From Glutamicibacter sp. B1 (GTDB lineage: Bacteria; Actinomycetota; Actinomycetes; Actinomycetales; Micrococcaceae), in contig NZ_CP125942.1 in assembly GCF_039602135.1 (NCBI RefSeq), forward strand, positions 1,364,001 to 1,428,000: a stretch of 64,000 bases of DNA, given 5' to 3'. The position numbers and the translations under genes are program-made. A model generated the notes under the pieces. The model saw only the letters and a program-made list of their open reading frames with translations. It had not been told where the DNA came from and searched no databases. How positions within the stretch are numbered: position 1 is the stretch's first letter; each line of letters begins with the position of its first letter. Shown here in pieces: positions 43,467-52,470 of this stretch.

Positions 43467-43534
43467 GCCAGCGCTTAGCTGGGAATCGTGCGATACCTAT
43501 TGTCTGCTGAGAGCAACGGGCGTAAACATAAAAT

Positions 43535-44011
43535 ATGTCCTCACCTCAAGAGCAAGAGAAACTCTCCTTCAATGTCTCCGGCATCATTTCCAAATCGGTA
43601 ACCCAGGATTATGACGCCGTGGCAGACCCCGTGCAATTATCCAGCTATTTCACGACCGGCGGAGCCCAAGGAAGATTAGAAACCGGTAACACCGTCACCT
43701 GGGACTTCCACGATTTTCCCGGTGCCTTCCCAGTCCAAGTGATTGAAACTGAGTACCCACGCAAGATTGTCGTGCAGTGGGGCGCCGATAAAGGAACAGC
43801 CGAAGGCAACCTGACGACGGTGACCTTCGAATTCACCTCGATGGACGATGGAACCCGCACCAAGGTGGTCATTACCGAGGCCGGTTGGGAAGCCAGCCCT
43901 GAAGGAATTAAAGCGGCCTTCGGTAATTGTGAAGGATGGACCGGGATGCTCGCGGCTATGAAGGCATGGCTGGAATACGGGATCAATCTCCGCGACGGTT
44001 TTTATAAGTAG
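43535..44011 (+). CDS. SRPBCC (AHSA1-like) domain protein
   Basis: 158 residues; helix-grip fold with the START/AHSA1 pattern: FNVSGIISKSVTQDYDAVADP at the front, TVTWDFHDFPGAFPVQVIETEYPRKIVVQWG in the middle (in parts), and the GWTGMLAAMKAWLEYG C-terminal helix that closes the ligand pocket. Such proteins bind hydrophobic ligands or act as polyketide cyclase-like or stress proteins; no specific role can be assigned. Convergent with the next gene, nine bases between stops. Confidence 0.82.
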   Translation: MSSPQEQEKLSFNVSGIISKSVTQDYDAVADPVQLSSYFTTGGAQGRLETGNTVTWDFHDFPGAFPVQVIETEYPRKIVVQWGADKGTAEGNLTTVTFEFTSMDDGTRTKVVITEAGWEASPEGIKAAFGNCEGWTGMLAAMKAWLEYGINLRDGFYK

Positions 44012-44020
44012 AAACTCTGA

Positions 44021-44614
44021 CTATCGCCGGCGCTGATATGTCACGTGAGTAACTAGGGGTGTCTCACGTCGGGATACTCGATCCATGTGAAGGCCGATAT
44101 CTTCGGTAGTAATGGCTTCGCCGTGCCCCAATTGAATGGGTGCGATGTGGAGTCGTAATTCATCAATGAGTCCCGCTTGAAGGAATTGCGTGATGGTCTG
44201 TGCTCCGCCGGCGATGGCTACGTGTTGCTCACCGGCAGCTTCCCGAGCTTCTTCGAGGGCTTCGTGGATTCCTCGGGTGATGAATTGAAAACTTGTTCCA
44301 CCTTCTAAACACAAGGTTGGTTGGTGATGGTGGGTGAGCACAAAAACTGGAGCATGATATGGCGGGTTATCTCCCCACCAGCCATCCCAGTCAACGTTGA
44401 TGTCGCCGGCTGGTGGTCCGAACATATTGCGCCCCATGATGAATGCCGAAGCCTGGGTGATGGCAGCGATCTCTTCAGCATTCTGATCAGTTTGTTCAAA
44501 CTGCCAACGGTGTAATGACTCGCCACCCTCACCTAAGGGGTTCTGCATGCTTTGGTTCACTCCAGCACAGAAACCGTCTAATGACACCGTGACATCACAA
44601 ACAACGTCCCCCAT
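44021..44614 (-). CDS. Dihydrofolate reductase-family (RibD C-terminal) protein
   Basis: 197 residues of the RibD-C/DHFR-like fold: SLDGFCAGVNQS at the front, FIMGRNMFGP for the cofactor loop, VFVLTHHHQPTL, and AIAGGAQTITQFLQAGLIDELRLHIAPIQLG (in parts) near the end. This group is common in actinobacteria as NADPH-dependent reductases of unknown substrate and is distinct from true folate DHFR and from riboflavin-pathway RibD since no deaminase domain or rib gene is nearby. Alone in its transcription unit. Confidence 0.85.
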   Translation of the reverse strand: MGDVVCDVTVSLDGFCAGVNQSMQNPLGEGGESLHRWQFEQTDQNAEEIAAITQASAFIMGRNMFGPPAGDINVDWDGWWGDNPPYHAPVFVLTHHHQPTLCLEGGTSFQFITRGIHEALEEAREAAGEQHVAIAGGAQTITQFLQAGLIDELRLHIAPIQLGHGEAITTEDIGLHMDRVSRRETPLVTHVTYQRRR

Positions 44615-44724
44615 GGCTATCTCCTTGAATCAGCACTGGTGCAGCGAGGTCTACCTGATAGTTCCACAGTGAACCTGAACCGAGCGAGAATCAAGGAAAA
44701 ATCTCGTTGTTGAGTTGCAAATGG

Positions 44725-45405
44725 CTAGTCGGCCGATTGTTGGGGCACCCCTGCAACATTCCATACGGTCTGATGATGCTGCTTGATCAATGCATCTTCT
44801 ATAACTAGGGCGGCTTTGCGATGGATACAGGTGACCCAGCGAACCTCTAGCTCTAAACGGTCGATGGCACGCCGGGCGACCGTTTGAATAGTCGAAGGGG
44901 TGCCAGCTTCTGCTTCAGCGGCGAGTTGGCGAAGCCACTGTGGATCTTTGAGAGCATCGTCAAAGGCATGCTTACCGAAGCCGGAGGTGGCACCTACTCC
45001 GCTGGAGTAGATTTTGAGTCTGCCACGCAAGCCTTTGCCGCTTCGTTCTCCTGCGGCCCCGATATAGATTGGGGCAGCATCAGGCTGGTCGGTGCGTCGG
45101 AGCATATAAACGCCAGGAGCTACCGGTGCGGTAGTGGCGGCTTGCTCGAAGGGGAGCCAAGGTGACCAATCCAGGGATGCGAGGACTGACTCATCAATGG
45201 CTCGAAGGGTGATCTTCAGCTCCGGTGCGCCAGCAATCTGCAGCTGAAGCAATAAGGTAGTGCTAACGTGCCATAGCCCACCGGGCTGAGGCGGCTTTTG
45301 AACGGCACCCTTGGGGCGGTGTTTGCGCAGATAGCTACGTAGAGACTTGGTATCCACTCCAAGTTGTCTCGCAGCGTCATCTAGGTTCAAAAGCGGTTCG
45401 TTCAT
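44725..45405 (-). CDS. HTH and GIY-YIG nuclease-type domain fusion protein
   Basis: 226 residues. N-terminal MerR/excisionase-like helix-turn-helix at about 5-30 (LNLDDAARQLGVDTKSLRSYLRKH). The C-terminal half from about residue 97 shows the GIY-YIG nuclease pattern: GVYMLRR, then APIYIGAAGE, an Arg in LRGRLKIY, and IEDALIKQHHQTVWN holding the family's Glu and Asn. All key residues of the active form are present, so it may cut DNA at sites chosen by the HTH. No DNA-repair or modification gene neighbours it. A repressor-like or host mobile-element function is an alternative. Confidence 0.72.
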   Translation of the reverse strand: MNEPLLNLDDAARQLGVDTKSLRSYLRKHRPKGAVQKPPQPGGLWHVSTTLLLQLQIAGAPELKITLRAIDESVLASLDWSPWLPFEQAATTAPVAPGVYMLRRTDQPDAAPIYIGAAGERSGKGLRGRLKIYSSGVGATSGFGKHAFDDALKDPQWLRQLAAEAEAGTPSTIQTVARRAIDRLELEVRWVTCIHRKAALVIEDALIKQHHQTVWNVAGVPQQSAD

Positions 45406-45531
45406 TGCAGCTGGTTTATCTTCTCTTGAAAGTGTCGGTGCCGGTCATTGAGCTTTACGTGAATCTCTTCAGTGATCCCGGCGCCCGCACGTTGATGGTT
45501 GTTGCATCAGTTTGTGGGTGCCGGGACGTTG

Positions 45532-45990
45532 TCATTGCACCGCTTCGCGCAGTTTGGTGCTCAGGCGGTTGAGTTGATTAAATTCTTCTTCGCTCAGCGC
45601 CGATCCCAAAAGCTCATGCAGGTGCTTGACATGCTCGCGACCGATTTCTTGCTGCATCTTCAGTCCCTTGTCGGTCAACGAGAGCTGCGTGGCACGCTGA
45701 TCCGCTGGGTCTGGCTCACGTACGACTAGTCCTTGCTCTTCTAGTCGTACCACCATGCGGCTGAGGCTTGGCTGGGAGATCAGTAACTGCTTATTCAAAT
45801 CAACCATGCGGCTTTTTCCGCCCGGGCAGGTCCGCAAGTTGAACAGCACGTCATATTCACGCATCGACAGCTTGCCGAACTCCGGCATTGCTGCAATCTG
45901 ACGCATCACCGCCACCTGCGCCCGGAACAAGGATTCCCAGGCGTCGGTGGTGACCTTCAATGAGGCTACTGCTTTATTGGTCCCGGTCAC
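45532..45990 (-). CDS. MarR-family regulator
   Basis: 152 residues, winged helix-turn-helix of the MarR type: MREYDVLFNLRTCPGGKSRMVDLNKQLLISQPSLSRMVVRLEEQGLVVREPDPADQRATQLSLTDKG (in parts) with the DxR wing. The start overlaps the stop of the upstream flavin monooxygenase gene by 17 bases, so both are made from one mRNA and the regulator probably controls the enzyme in response to its substrate. Ligand unknown. Confidence 0.9.
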   Translation of the reverse strand: MTGTNKAVASLKVTTDAWESLFRAQVAVMRQIAAMPEFGKLSMREYDVLFNLRTCPGGKSRMVDLNKQLLISQPSLSRMVVRLEEQGLVVREPDPADQRATQLSLTDKGLKMQQEIGREHVKHLHELLGSALSEEEFNQLNRLSTKLREAVQ

Positions 45991-47107
45991 TGACTACTGG
46001 CTCCTTGGTGTTTGCTACGTCAGCTTCCAGTTTAGCCCGATGAGCAGCTACCAGCCCTTCATGGGTTGGGGCTGGGGTCAGATCTGCTGGTGCCCGCGAT
46101 TCCATTTCCTTGCGCAGTTCAGGCAGTACGTATTCGCCAAACATATCCAGCTGGTTCAGTACGGTCTTCAGTGGAAGACCAGCGTGGTCCACGAGGAATA
46201 GTTGGCGCTGGTAGTCGCCGAAGTATTCCTGGAAGGTCAGGGTCTTCTCCAGTACCTGCTGTGGCGAGCCCACGGTCAAGGGGGTCTGCGCGGTGAAGTC
46301 TTCCAGTGATGGGCCATGGCCGTAGACCGGGGCGTTATCAAAGTAGGGGCGGAATTCCTTGACGGCCTGTTGGGAATCCTTGGCCATGTAGAACTGGCCA
46401 CCGAGACCAACGACCGCCTGGTGGGCTTTGCCGTGACCGTAGTGTTCGTAGCGCTCACGGTAGAGGTTGATCAGCTGCTGATAGTGCTCCTTAGGCCAGA
46501 AGATGTTGTTGGCGAAGAAGCCATCACCGTAGTAGGCAGCGATCTCAGCGACCTGTGGGGTACGGATCGAGCCGTGCCAGACGAAGGGTGCCACATCATC
46601 GAGTGGTCGAGGCGTCGAGGTGAAGTTCTGCAGGGGAGTGCGGAATTTGCCTTCCCAGTTCACTATCTCTTCATCCCAGAGTCGGCGCAGCAGGTTGTAG
46701 TTCTCTACGGTCAGGTTCACCGAGTCCTGAATGTTCTTTCCGAACCATGGGTAGACCGGGCCGGTGTTGCCGCGGCCCAGGACAATATCGGTGCGTCCAT
46801 CGGACAGGTGCTGGAGCATCGCGAAGTCTTCGGCGATCTTCACCGGGTCGTTGGTGGTGATCAGCGTGGTGGTGGTGGACAGGATGATGCGTTCGGTCTG
46901 GGCGGCGATGTACGCCAGGATGGTGCTGGGGGAGGAGGAGAAGAACGGCTTGTTGTGGTGCTCGCCGATGGCGAAGACATCCATGCCGATCTCTTCGACC
47001 TTTTTGGCGATGGCTACCTCGGCGTCAATGCGTTCTTTTTCGGTAGGGATGTGACCGGTGGTGGGATCCTGGGTGATGTCGCTGACTGAAAATACTCCGA
47101 ACTGCAT
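45974..47107 (-). CDS. LLM-class flavin-dependent monooxygenase
   Basis: 377 residues from ATG 47107, which has AGGAG five bases upstream; a longer frame from 47182 lacks one. Bacterial luciferase-like TIM barrel: MQFGVFSVSDIT, DVFAIGEHHNKPFFSSSP, ILSTTTTLITTNDPVKIAEDFA and LGRGNTGPVYPWFG are typical of the CE1758/alkanal-monooxygenase-like branch. Uses reduced FMN supplied by a separate reductase. The C-terminal 25 residues are an unrelated hydrophilic tail. Overlaps the marR gene, forming a two-gene unit probably for oxidising a small organic or sulfonated compound. Confidence 0.88.
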   Translation of the reverse strand: MQFGVFSVSDITQDPTTGHIPTEKERIDAEVAIAKKVEEIGMDVFAIGEHHNKPFFSSSPSTILAYIAAQTERIILSTTTTLITTNDPVKIAEDFAMLQHLSDGRTDIVLGRGNTGPVYPWFGKNIQDSVNLTVENYNLLRRLWDEEIVNWEGKFRTPLQNFTSTPRPLDDVAPFVWHGSIRTPQVAEIAAYYGDGFFANNIFWPKEHYQQLINLYRERYEHYGHGKAHQAVVGLGGQFYMAKDSQQAVKEFRPYFDNAPVYGHGPSLEDFTAQTPLTVGSPQQVLEKTLTFQEYFGDYQRQLFLVDHAGLPLKTVLNQLDMFGEYVLPELRKEMESRAPADLTPAPTHEGLVAAHRAKLEADVANTKEPVVSDRDQ

Positions 47108-47285
47108 GTTCACTCCTACTTGTGATGAGATTCTGCGGTGTACGCTCATCTCTAATTTATATGCGTATGCATGTAATAACAAGTTGATGCGTCAAATATT
47201 CCCGGAGTTGGACCCTGCCCGGTGGCACACCAGAATTTCTCGCAGTGTTAGAGCGCAAGAGACGTAGTTCTAGGACTCCAAGCAG

Positions 47286-47951
47286 CTAGTCGACCAGTCC
47301 GCCTTGGTAAGCAATCAACGCCGCTTCAACACGATTGCGTACCTTGAGCTTGATCAAAATCGAAGTCATATGGCCCTTCACAGTGGCGGGCGTGAGCACC
47401 AGTACATCGGCGATTTCCGAATTAGAATTCCCCGCTCCCACAAGCGCCAAAACATCATGCTCCCGGGGCGTCAGCTGCTCGATCAAGCCCATGGCCCTCG
47501 CGCGCCGATCATGATCCACACTGCGAAACTTGTCCACCAGACGCTTGGCAATACGCGGCGACAGCGCTGCTGCTCCATCGGCCACAGAGTAGACTCCTCG
47601 AATCAACTCTTCAGGGTCAGAACTTTTGAGCATAAAACCCGCAGCCCCAACGGACATGGCGCGATCAATATACTCTTCCTCGCCAAAAGTGGTCAGGATG
47701 AGCACCTTGGCCGTCGCAGACTCGGCGAGAATCCGCTCCATCGCCCCGAGCCCATCAAGCTGCGGCATGCGAATATCCATCATGATCACCTCAGGTTGCA
47801 GGCGCGATGCCAACTCGATAGCCCTCAGTCCATTCTCCGCTTCACCCAAGATTTTTAATCCAGGATCACTAGCCAAGATAGTGCCAAGCCCTGCCCGGAT
47901 TAACGGGTCATCATCAACCAGTAGGAGGCCTATCGGTAGTCCTGAGCTCAT
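47286..47951 (-). CDS. NarL/LuxR-type response regulator
   Basis: 221 residues. Receiver domain with acidic pocket VDDDP and phospho-acceptor Asp59 in IMMDIRMP, Thr in LILTTF and Lys in MLKSSD; LuxR helix-turn-helix at about 155-210 (LTPREHDVLALVGAGNSNSEIADVLVLTPATVKGHMTSIL in parts). Paired with the histidine kinase gene nine bases upstream and divergent from an ABC exporter, which is its likely target. Confidence 0.94.
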   Translation of the reverse strand: MSSGLPIGLLLVDDDPLIRAGLGTILASDPGLKILGEAENGLRAIELASRLQPEVIMMDIRMPQLDGLGAMERILAESATAKVLILTTFGEEEYIDRAMSVGAAGFMLKSSDPEELIRGVYSVADGAAALSPRIAKRLVDKFRSVDHDRRARAMGLIEQLTPREHDVLALVGAGNSNSEIADVLVLTPATVKGHMTSILIKLKVRNRVEAALIAYQGGLVD

Positions 47952-47960
47952 AATCCGATC

Positions 47961-49319
47961 CTAAGGTGCAGGGTAAAGATGGTCAGCGGATGTGAGCACA
48001 TCGTCGGTGAAACAAAGGCGGAACATTTCGCTGCCGAATTCCAACACCCCGGTACGTGCCGCATAGTACCGACACTGACCGCTGGCAGGTTGTTGTGATT
48101 CATCGATGACCGGAAGCGGCTGATCCAAGCCTTCAGCCTGAACACGCTGTGCCACTTCAGTGCGGGTCATCCCCGGCTTGAGTTGTTGGAAATCTGACGG
48201 GCTCAAGGCTGTTGCCCGGAAGGTCGCCAGCTGCAAGACATACAAACCCACAACCATAACCGCCACCGCGCACACCGGAACAAGTACCAATAGCCAGCGC
48301 GAGGTCCGTTTGGGTGCCGAGGTGGCCGATGCGGATTCTCGCCGGGGCCGACTGCGCTGCACTTCGGCGACGACATCAAAGGAAGTCTCGGAATGGTTCA
48401 CACTCAACGAGCCGCCGTGCCGTTCCAGGACTTCTCGCAAACCACGCAACCCCGAGGCTCCGGGGCGCTGCGGTATTGGCTGGCCCTCCAATGGATTACT
48501 GATCCGCACCCTGACGGGCTGGTGACGCGTATCAATATTAATGCTCACCGGTTGCCGTGGAGCATATTTGGCAGCGTTCGTCAGCGTCTCCTGTAGTACC
48601 TGGCGCACCACAGCACCCGTTTCGGCATCGGTCGCATCGATCAGTAATGGACCGCTGATCTGGTAGTCGATCTGCATGCCACGATTCCGCGCCTGATCGA
48701 TCAGGCGATCCACCGACTGATCAGAAGGAACCAACGATGCCTGTTCATCCGGTTCACGAAGAACCTCAATAATTTCGTGTAGATGCTCAACGGCCTCATC
48801 CGCCTGAGCACGGATACGCACTGCTTGCGAATATGCCTCGGTGTCCTTGTCCAAAGACACTTGTAAACCGCCGGTGGACAAGGCCAATAACGCCATATCG
48901 TGACCCAGCTGGTCATGCATCGCCTCAGCTATTCGAGCGCGCTCACGTAGCTTGGCTTGAAGTTCTAGATGGTGCCGCTCCTGTGCACGAAAGGCTAATG
49001 TATTGGCTCTGGCCCGCCCCGCCCACCAGGGTAACAGCACAAAGAGAACCACCCCGGTACTGATATTCAAAGCGAAGGTCAGCGCACTGACATGTGCCGA
49101 AAGCAGCAGGCTCACACCTGAAGCGAGCGCTCCAGCAACTAGGGCAACAATGCCGTGAAGGGCAGAAGCCACGTAACGGCCTGCAAAAAAGCTACCCACG
49201 GCTGCAACAGGCGCCAGCACCAACCACGCCCCATTGGTAGAAATCGGAAGTAGGTAGGCGCTCAACGCGAGAAAGATCAACAAGAGGATCTGCTTGAGCT
49301 GGGTAGTCATGCTGAACAT
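47961..49319 (-). CDS. NarL-partner histidine kinase with an extra C-terminal extracytoplasmic domain
   Basis: 452 residues. Four to five N-terminal helices (10-105), HisKA_3 dimerisation helix with His135 in EAMHDQLGHDMALLAL, and an HATPase domain with the N box LQETLTNAAKYAP and G box GASGLRGLREVLERHGG. The kinase ends near 325, but the chain continues with a basic linker, another membrane helix (about 343-368) and a ~80-residue segment that must lie outside the cell. That tail opens with FQQLKPGMTRTEVAQRV, resembling the SmpA/OmlA/BamE fold, and has two cysteines. The tail may sense the signal while the N-terminal helices only anchor. Cognate regulator gene follows. Confidence 0.9.
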   Translation of the reverse strand: MFSMTTQLKQILLLIFLALSAYLLPISTNGAWLVLAPVAAVGSFFAGRYVASALHGIVALVAGALASGVSLLLSAHVSALTFALNISTGVVLFVLLPWWAGRARANTLAFRAQERHHLELQAKLRERARIAEAMHDQLGHDMALLALSTGGLQVSLDKDTEAYSQAVRIRAQADEAVEHLHEIIEVLREPDEQASLVPSDQSVDRLIDQARNRGMQIDYQISGPLLIDATDAETGAVVRQVLQETLTNAAKYAPRQPVSINIDTRHQPVRVRISNPLEGQPIPQRPGASGLRGLREVLERHGGSLSVNHSETSFDVVAEVQRSRPRRESASATSAPKRTSRWLLVLVPVCAVAVMVVGLYVLQLATFRATALSPSDFQQLKPGMTRTEVAQRVQAEGLDQPLPVIDESQQPASGQCRYYAARTGVLEFGSEMFRLCFTDDVLTSADHLYPAP

Positions 49320-49445
49320 GCTACTGAAAATCTGCTTGGGCAGACACCGACCAAAGTAGGGGATCCCCGGTTAGTAATGCCGACTAAATGCCGGTGTGCC
49401 AGGCCGCGCCCAATGACAGGGTTGAAACAACAAAAGGAGCACACC

Positions 49446-50363
49446 ATGATCACCTTTGAATCGCTGAGTAAACACTACGGAACTACCCGAGCCGTCAACC
49501 AATTGAGCGTTGAGATTCATCCCGGAAAAGTCACCGGCTTCCTCGGGCCCAACGGAGCCGGGAAAAGCACCACCATGCGGATGATCCTTGGACTAGATGC
49601 ACCCACCAGTGGCCGGGCATTAATTAACGGGCAACGCTATGACCAGTTGACCTACCCCATGCACACCGTAGGCGCGCATATTAGTGGCACGGCCGGACAC
49701 CCCGGACACACTCCACGAACATTCCTGCGCGCGCTGGCCCAGAGCAACCGAGTACGCCAACAACGAGTTGAGCAGGTCCTCGAAGAATCCGGACTCAGCA
49801 GCGTGGCAACCAAACGCATCAGGGGATTCTCCCTTGGCATGCGCCAACGTTTAGGTATTAGTGCCGCATTACTCGCTGACCCCGACATCCTCATTCTCGA
49901 TGAACCGATGAATGGACTGGACGCGCAAGGAATCACCTGGATTCGCCAGCTGATGCGAAACCGTGCTGATCAAGGAGGAACGGTATTCGTCTCCAGCCAC
50001 CTGATGAGTGAAGTGCAGCAAGTGGCAGACCAACTCATCCTGATCGGCCGTGGGGATCTGATCGCCAACGCCACCACTCAACAGCTGATCAATGAAGCCA
50101 CCGAACTGGTCGTGACCGTACGCTCGCCACACGTACTGGCGCTCGCCGACCTGCTCACCAGCCGAAATCTCAAATTCAGGGTGGTGGATGAGCAGCTGAT
50201 AGAAGTCATCGGCCTTGGACTTCAAGCAACCGGTGCATTGGCCTTTGCCAACGGCATCGAACTTCACGAATTGAGTGCAGCTCACGGGTCGCTGGAATCC
50301 GCGTATAACCAGCTAACCCAAGAGTCAATGGAATTCTCAGCACCATCAGTAGAAAGAGGCTGA
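49446..50363 (+). CDS. ABC transporter ATPase (antibiotic/drug-export type)
   Basis: 305 residues from ATG 49446 with GGAG seven bases upstream. Walker A GPNGAGKST, the signature region FSLGMRQRLGISAALLADP, Walker B ILILDEPMNGLD and switch histidine SSHLMSEV; a ~90-residue C-terminal domain follows as in bacitracin/nisin-type (BcrA-like) exporters. Permease gene begins four bases later. Divergent from the two-component system, which probably induces it; role likely in resistance to a cell-envelope compound (inference). Confidence 0.92.
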   Translation: MITFESLSKHYGTTRAVNQLSVEIHPGKVTGFLGPNGAGKSTTMRMILGLDAPTSGRALINGQRYDQLTYPMHTVGAHISGTAGHPGHTPRTFLRALAQSNRVRQQRVEQVLEESGLSSVATKRIRGFSLGMRQRLGISAALLADPDILILDEPMNGLDAQGITWIRQLMRNRADQGGTVFVSSHLMSEVQQVADQLILIGRGDLIANATTQQLINEATELVVTVRSPHVLALADLLTSRNLKFRVVDEQLIEVIGLGLQATGALAFANGIELHELSAAHGSLESAYNQLTQESMEFSAPSVERG

Positions 50364-50367
50364 ACCA

Positions 50368-51162
50368 ATGAAAACACTAGATCTTGCCGAATCGCACTCG
50401 GCCCATGGCCTCTCAGTGCTATTGGCTACTGCCCGGGCTGAAATCACGAAATTCTTCGGACTACGCTCGCTGACGGGACTTTATATGGTCGGTCTCGTGG
50501 TTACGGTGGGCCTAGGGTGGTTGCTGGGAGCCAGCGCCAAAGCCAGTGGCGAAAACGGTATAGATTCCGTAATGCCCGCACCCTTGATCGTGTTTGCCAC
50601 CTTGCAGTTTGGGCAACTATTTTTTGCGGCGGCCGCTGCCTTGCACCTAACTGGCGAATACTCCAGCGGAACAATGAGTAGCACGCTGCAAGCGGTGCCA
50701 CGTCGAGCTATACTTGCGGGCGCGAAAGCTTTGGTGCTTGGAATTTTTGGTTTTCTTACCGGTCTCGTGCTCATCCCGGTAGCAACCATTCCGACAGCTC
50801 TGGCTGCCGGTAGGTACGGAGAGTTTGATGTGTCTGAGCTATTCTCGGCATCCTTGGGGGCCGGAACCTATCTGGCATTGTTGAGTCTCATGGCCCTGGG
50901 GCTGGGTCTACTGTGCCGCAACTCAACGGGAGCATTAATCTCATTGATTGTGCTTGTGATTGGACTGCCGCAAATCCTTGGGCTGATACCCATTGATTGG
51001 GTTCAATCGCTGATTCAGTACCTACCCACCAACGCTGCAACGTTCATGGCGACCGGTGCCAGCGAACCGTATGGGCCAGTCCTGGCCGTGGTGGTTCTTG
51101 CGCTTTGGAGCGTAATACTGTTGGGCGCCGGGATGCTGATGATGAAAAAGCGGGACGCCTAA
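50368..51162 (+). CDS. ABC-2-type permease, partner of the ATPase
   Basis: 264 residues with six predicted helices: after a cytoplasmic start, helices near 30-55, 65-95, 115-145, 165-185, 190-210 and 230-255. The LTGEYSSGTMSSTLQAVPRR segment is the hallmark of BcrB/ABC-2 permeases. Very small outer loops argue for lipid- or antibiotic-type substrates. Forms a transporter with the ATPase gene product encoded four bases upstream. Confidence 0.88.
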   Translation: MKTLDLAESHSAHGLSVLLATARAEITKFFGLRSLTGLYMVGLVVTVGLGWLLGASAKASGENGIDSVMPAPLIVFATLQFGQLFFAAAAALHLTGEYSSGTMSSTLQAVPRRAILAGAKALVLGIFGFLTGLVLIPVATIPTALAAGRYGEFDVSELFSASLGAGTYLALLSLMALGLGLLCRNSTGALISLIVLVIGLPQILGLIPIDWVQSLIQYLPTNAATFMATGASEPYGPVLAVVVLALWSVILLGAGMLMMKKRDA

Positions 51163-51222
51163 TCCGGGCTGGCCCCACGCCTACGGCGCCTGTTGATTTA
51201 CGAATGGGAACTGAACTTCGGT

Positions 51223-51675
51223 ATGTTGATGTTCATGGGCAAAAACCGCAATGCGATGCGTCGGAACCAGAAGGGCCTTCCTTCTCTGCTGCTGATGCAA
51301 TTAGCTTTGCTGTTAGGTGCCGTTTTTCTTGGACTGTTTTCAATGCATATTTTGATTGCACCAAGCATGTCACCGAACGGGCACCCAAGCACACACGAAC
51401 AAGAACAACTCGCTGATCATGCGATTATTGATTCTCAAATACCGCTACAACAATACGATGATCAGCATGGGTGTTCCACATGCCCTATGAACCATGAATT
51501 GTCTGCAGTCGGATGCATTCTTGCATTGTTGGCCCTGCTGCTAGTTTTGCGTCCACCGGGACTTCGCGCCTGCAGAAAAAAGTTTGATTTACGGCTAATC
51601 GTTTTGCTACGAGATCTCCGGGAGCAAGCGTCTACCAAGCCAGATCTGACCGCGTTAGGGATTAGCCGAACGTGA
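51223..51675 (+). CDS. DUF6153-family membrane protein, probable metal-linked
   Basis: About 150 residues; start uncertain among ATGs 51223, 51229 and 51235. Two hydrophobic helices flank an extracellular loop rich in His, Met and Cys: the loop ends HGCSTCPMNHELSAVGC, followed by helix ILALLALLLVLRPPG and a basic tail. This two-helix, metal-loop layout matches the DUF6153 proteins commonly found beside DUF305 and copper-handling genes in actinobacteria (by recall). A DUF305 lipoprotein gene follows after 88 bases. Possibly a copper sensor or chaperone in the membrane; function unproven. Confidence 0.7.
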   Translation: MLMFMGKNRNAMRRNQKGLPSLLLMQLALLLGAVFLGLFSMHILIAPSMSPNGHPSTHEQEQLADHAIIDSQIPLQQYDDQHGCSTCPMNHELSAVGCILALLALLLVLRPPGLRACRKKFDLRLIVLLRDLREQASTKPDLTALGISRT

Positions 51676-51763
51676 TGAGGTGGCAAGCATGTTTTTGCTT
51701 GCTAGATCTTTTCTGTGCCGAAACATACAAGGCACTAGTCAATCAGGCAACGTAGGAGAACCC

Positions 51764-52378
51764 ATGAAGAACAAGTCCCTATACTTCAGCGCCCTATCGC
51801 TGAGTGCTCTCATAGTGTTGACCGCTTGCACAGCAAGTCAGCCCCAAGACGATGCGAAAGACTCAGTAGACCACGGAATGGCGCATCAGATGACCTCGGC
51901 GCCGGAAGTGAGCTCTAAAGACGCAAACGCGGCAGACATGAATTTCGCCAGTGGCATGAAGGCTCATCATGAACAAGCCATGGAAATGTCTACGGAGGTT
52001 TTGGGCAAAGAGCAAATTCCAGCCGAGGTGCAAAAGGTGGCTGAAGAAATCAAGTCCGCTCAGGGTCCAGAGATTGAACTCATGGACCGCTGGCTCGCCT
52101 CGTGGGATATGCCAGAAGGAATGGATCACCAACAGATGGATCATGGTGAGGCAATGGTTTCGTCGGAGGACATATTAAAGCTGAAAAATGCTCAAGGAAG
52201 GGAAGCCGCCAAGCTTTTTCTGGAACAGATGATCCAGCACCATGAAGGAGCGGTCGAGATGGCGAGGACTGAAATAGATCAAGGCTCGGACCCTGAGGCC
52301 ATCAAGCTCTCAGAGAGCATCGTTGAATCTCAGAATCAAGAGATTCAACAGATGAAGGACATGTTGAGCAGACTCTAA
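51764..52378 (+). CDS. DUF305 lipoprotein
   Basis: 204 residues from ATG 51764 with AGGAGAA upstream. Lipoprotein signal with lipobox LTAC, then a low-complexity Ser/Asp segment and a ferritin-like DUF305 four-helix domain (about 65-204) whose helices carry regular His/Met pairs: MKAHHEQAMEMS, MDHQQMDHGEAM and MIQHHEGAVEMA. Such proteins are periplasmic/cell-surface copper-associated in actinobacteria, frequently encoded beside copper oxidases or DUF6153. Probably sequesters or senses copper outside the membrane. Followed by a strong terminator. Confidence 0.88.
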   Translation: MKNKSLYFSALSLSALIVLTACTASQPQDDAKDSVDHGMAHQMTSAPEVSSKDANAADMNFASGMKAHHEQAMEMSTEVLGKEQIPAEVQKVAEEIKSAQGPEIELMDRWLASWDMPEGMDHQQMDHGEAMVSSEDILKLKNAQGREAAKLFLEQMIQHHEGAVEMARTEIDQGSDPEAIKLSESIVESQNQEIQQMKDMLSRL

Positions 52379-52410
52379 GCTCCGTTGTAGATCTGTTTGC
52401 TCTGAAAACT

Positions 52411-52450
52411 AGTAGTGGGCAGGACACCAAAAGGTGTCCTGCCCACTACT
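52411..52450. terminator. Strong bidirectional terminator
   Basis: An 18-pair perfect stem (AGTAGTGGGCAGGACACC and complement) with loop AAAA, between the convergent DUF305 and DoxX genes. Confidence 0.88.
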
Positions 52451-52470
52451 CGTATTGAGTCGAGTCCTCT

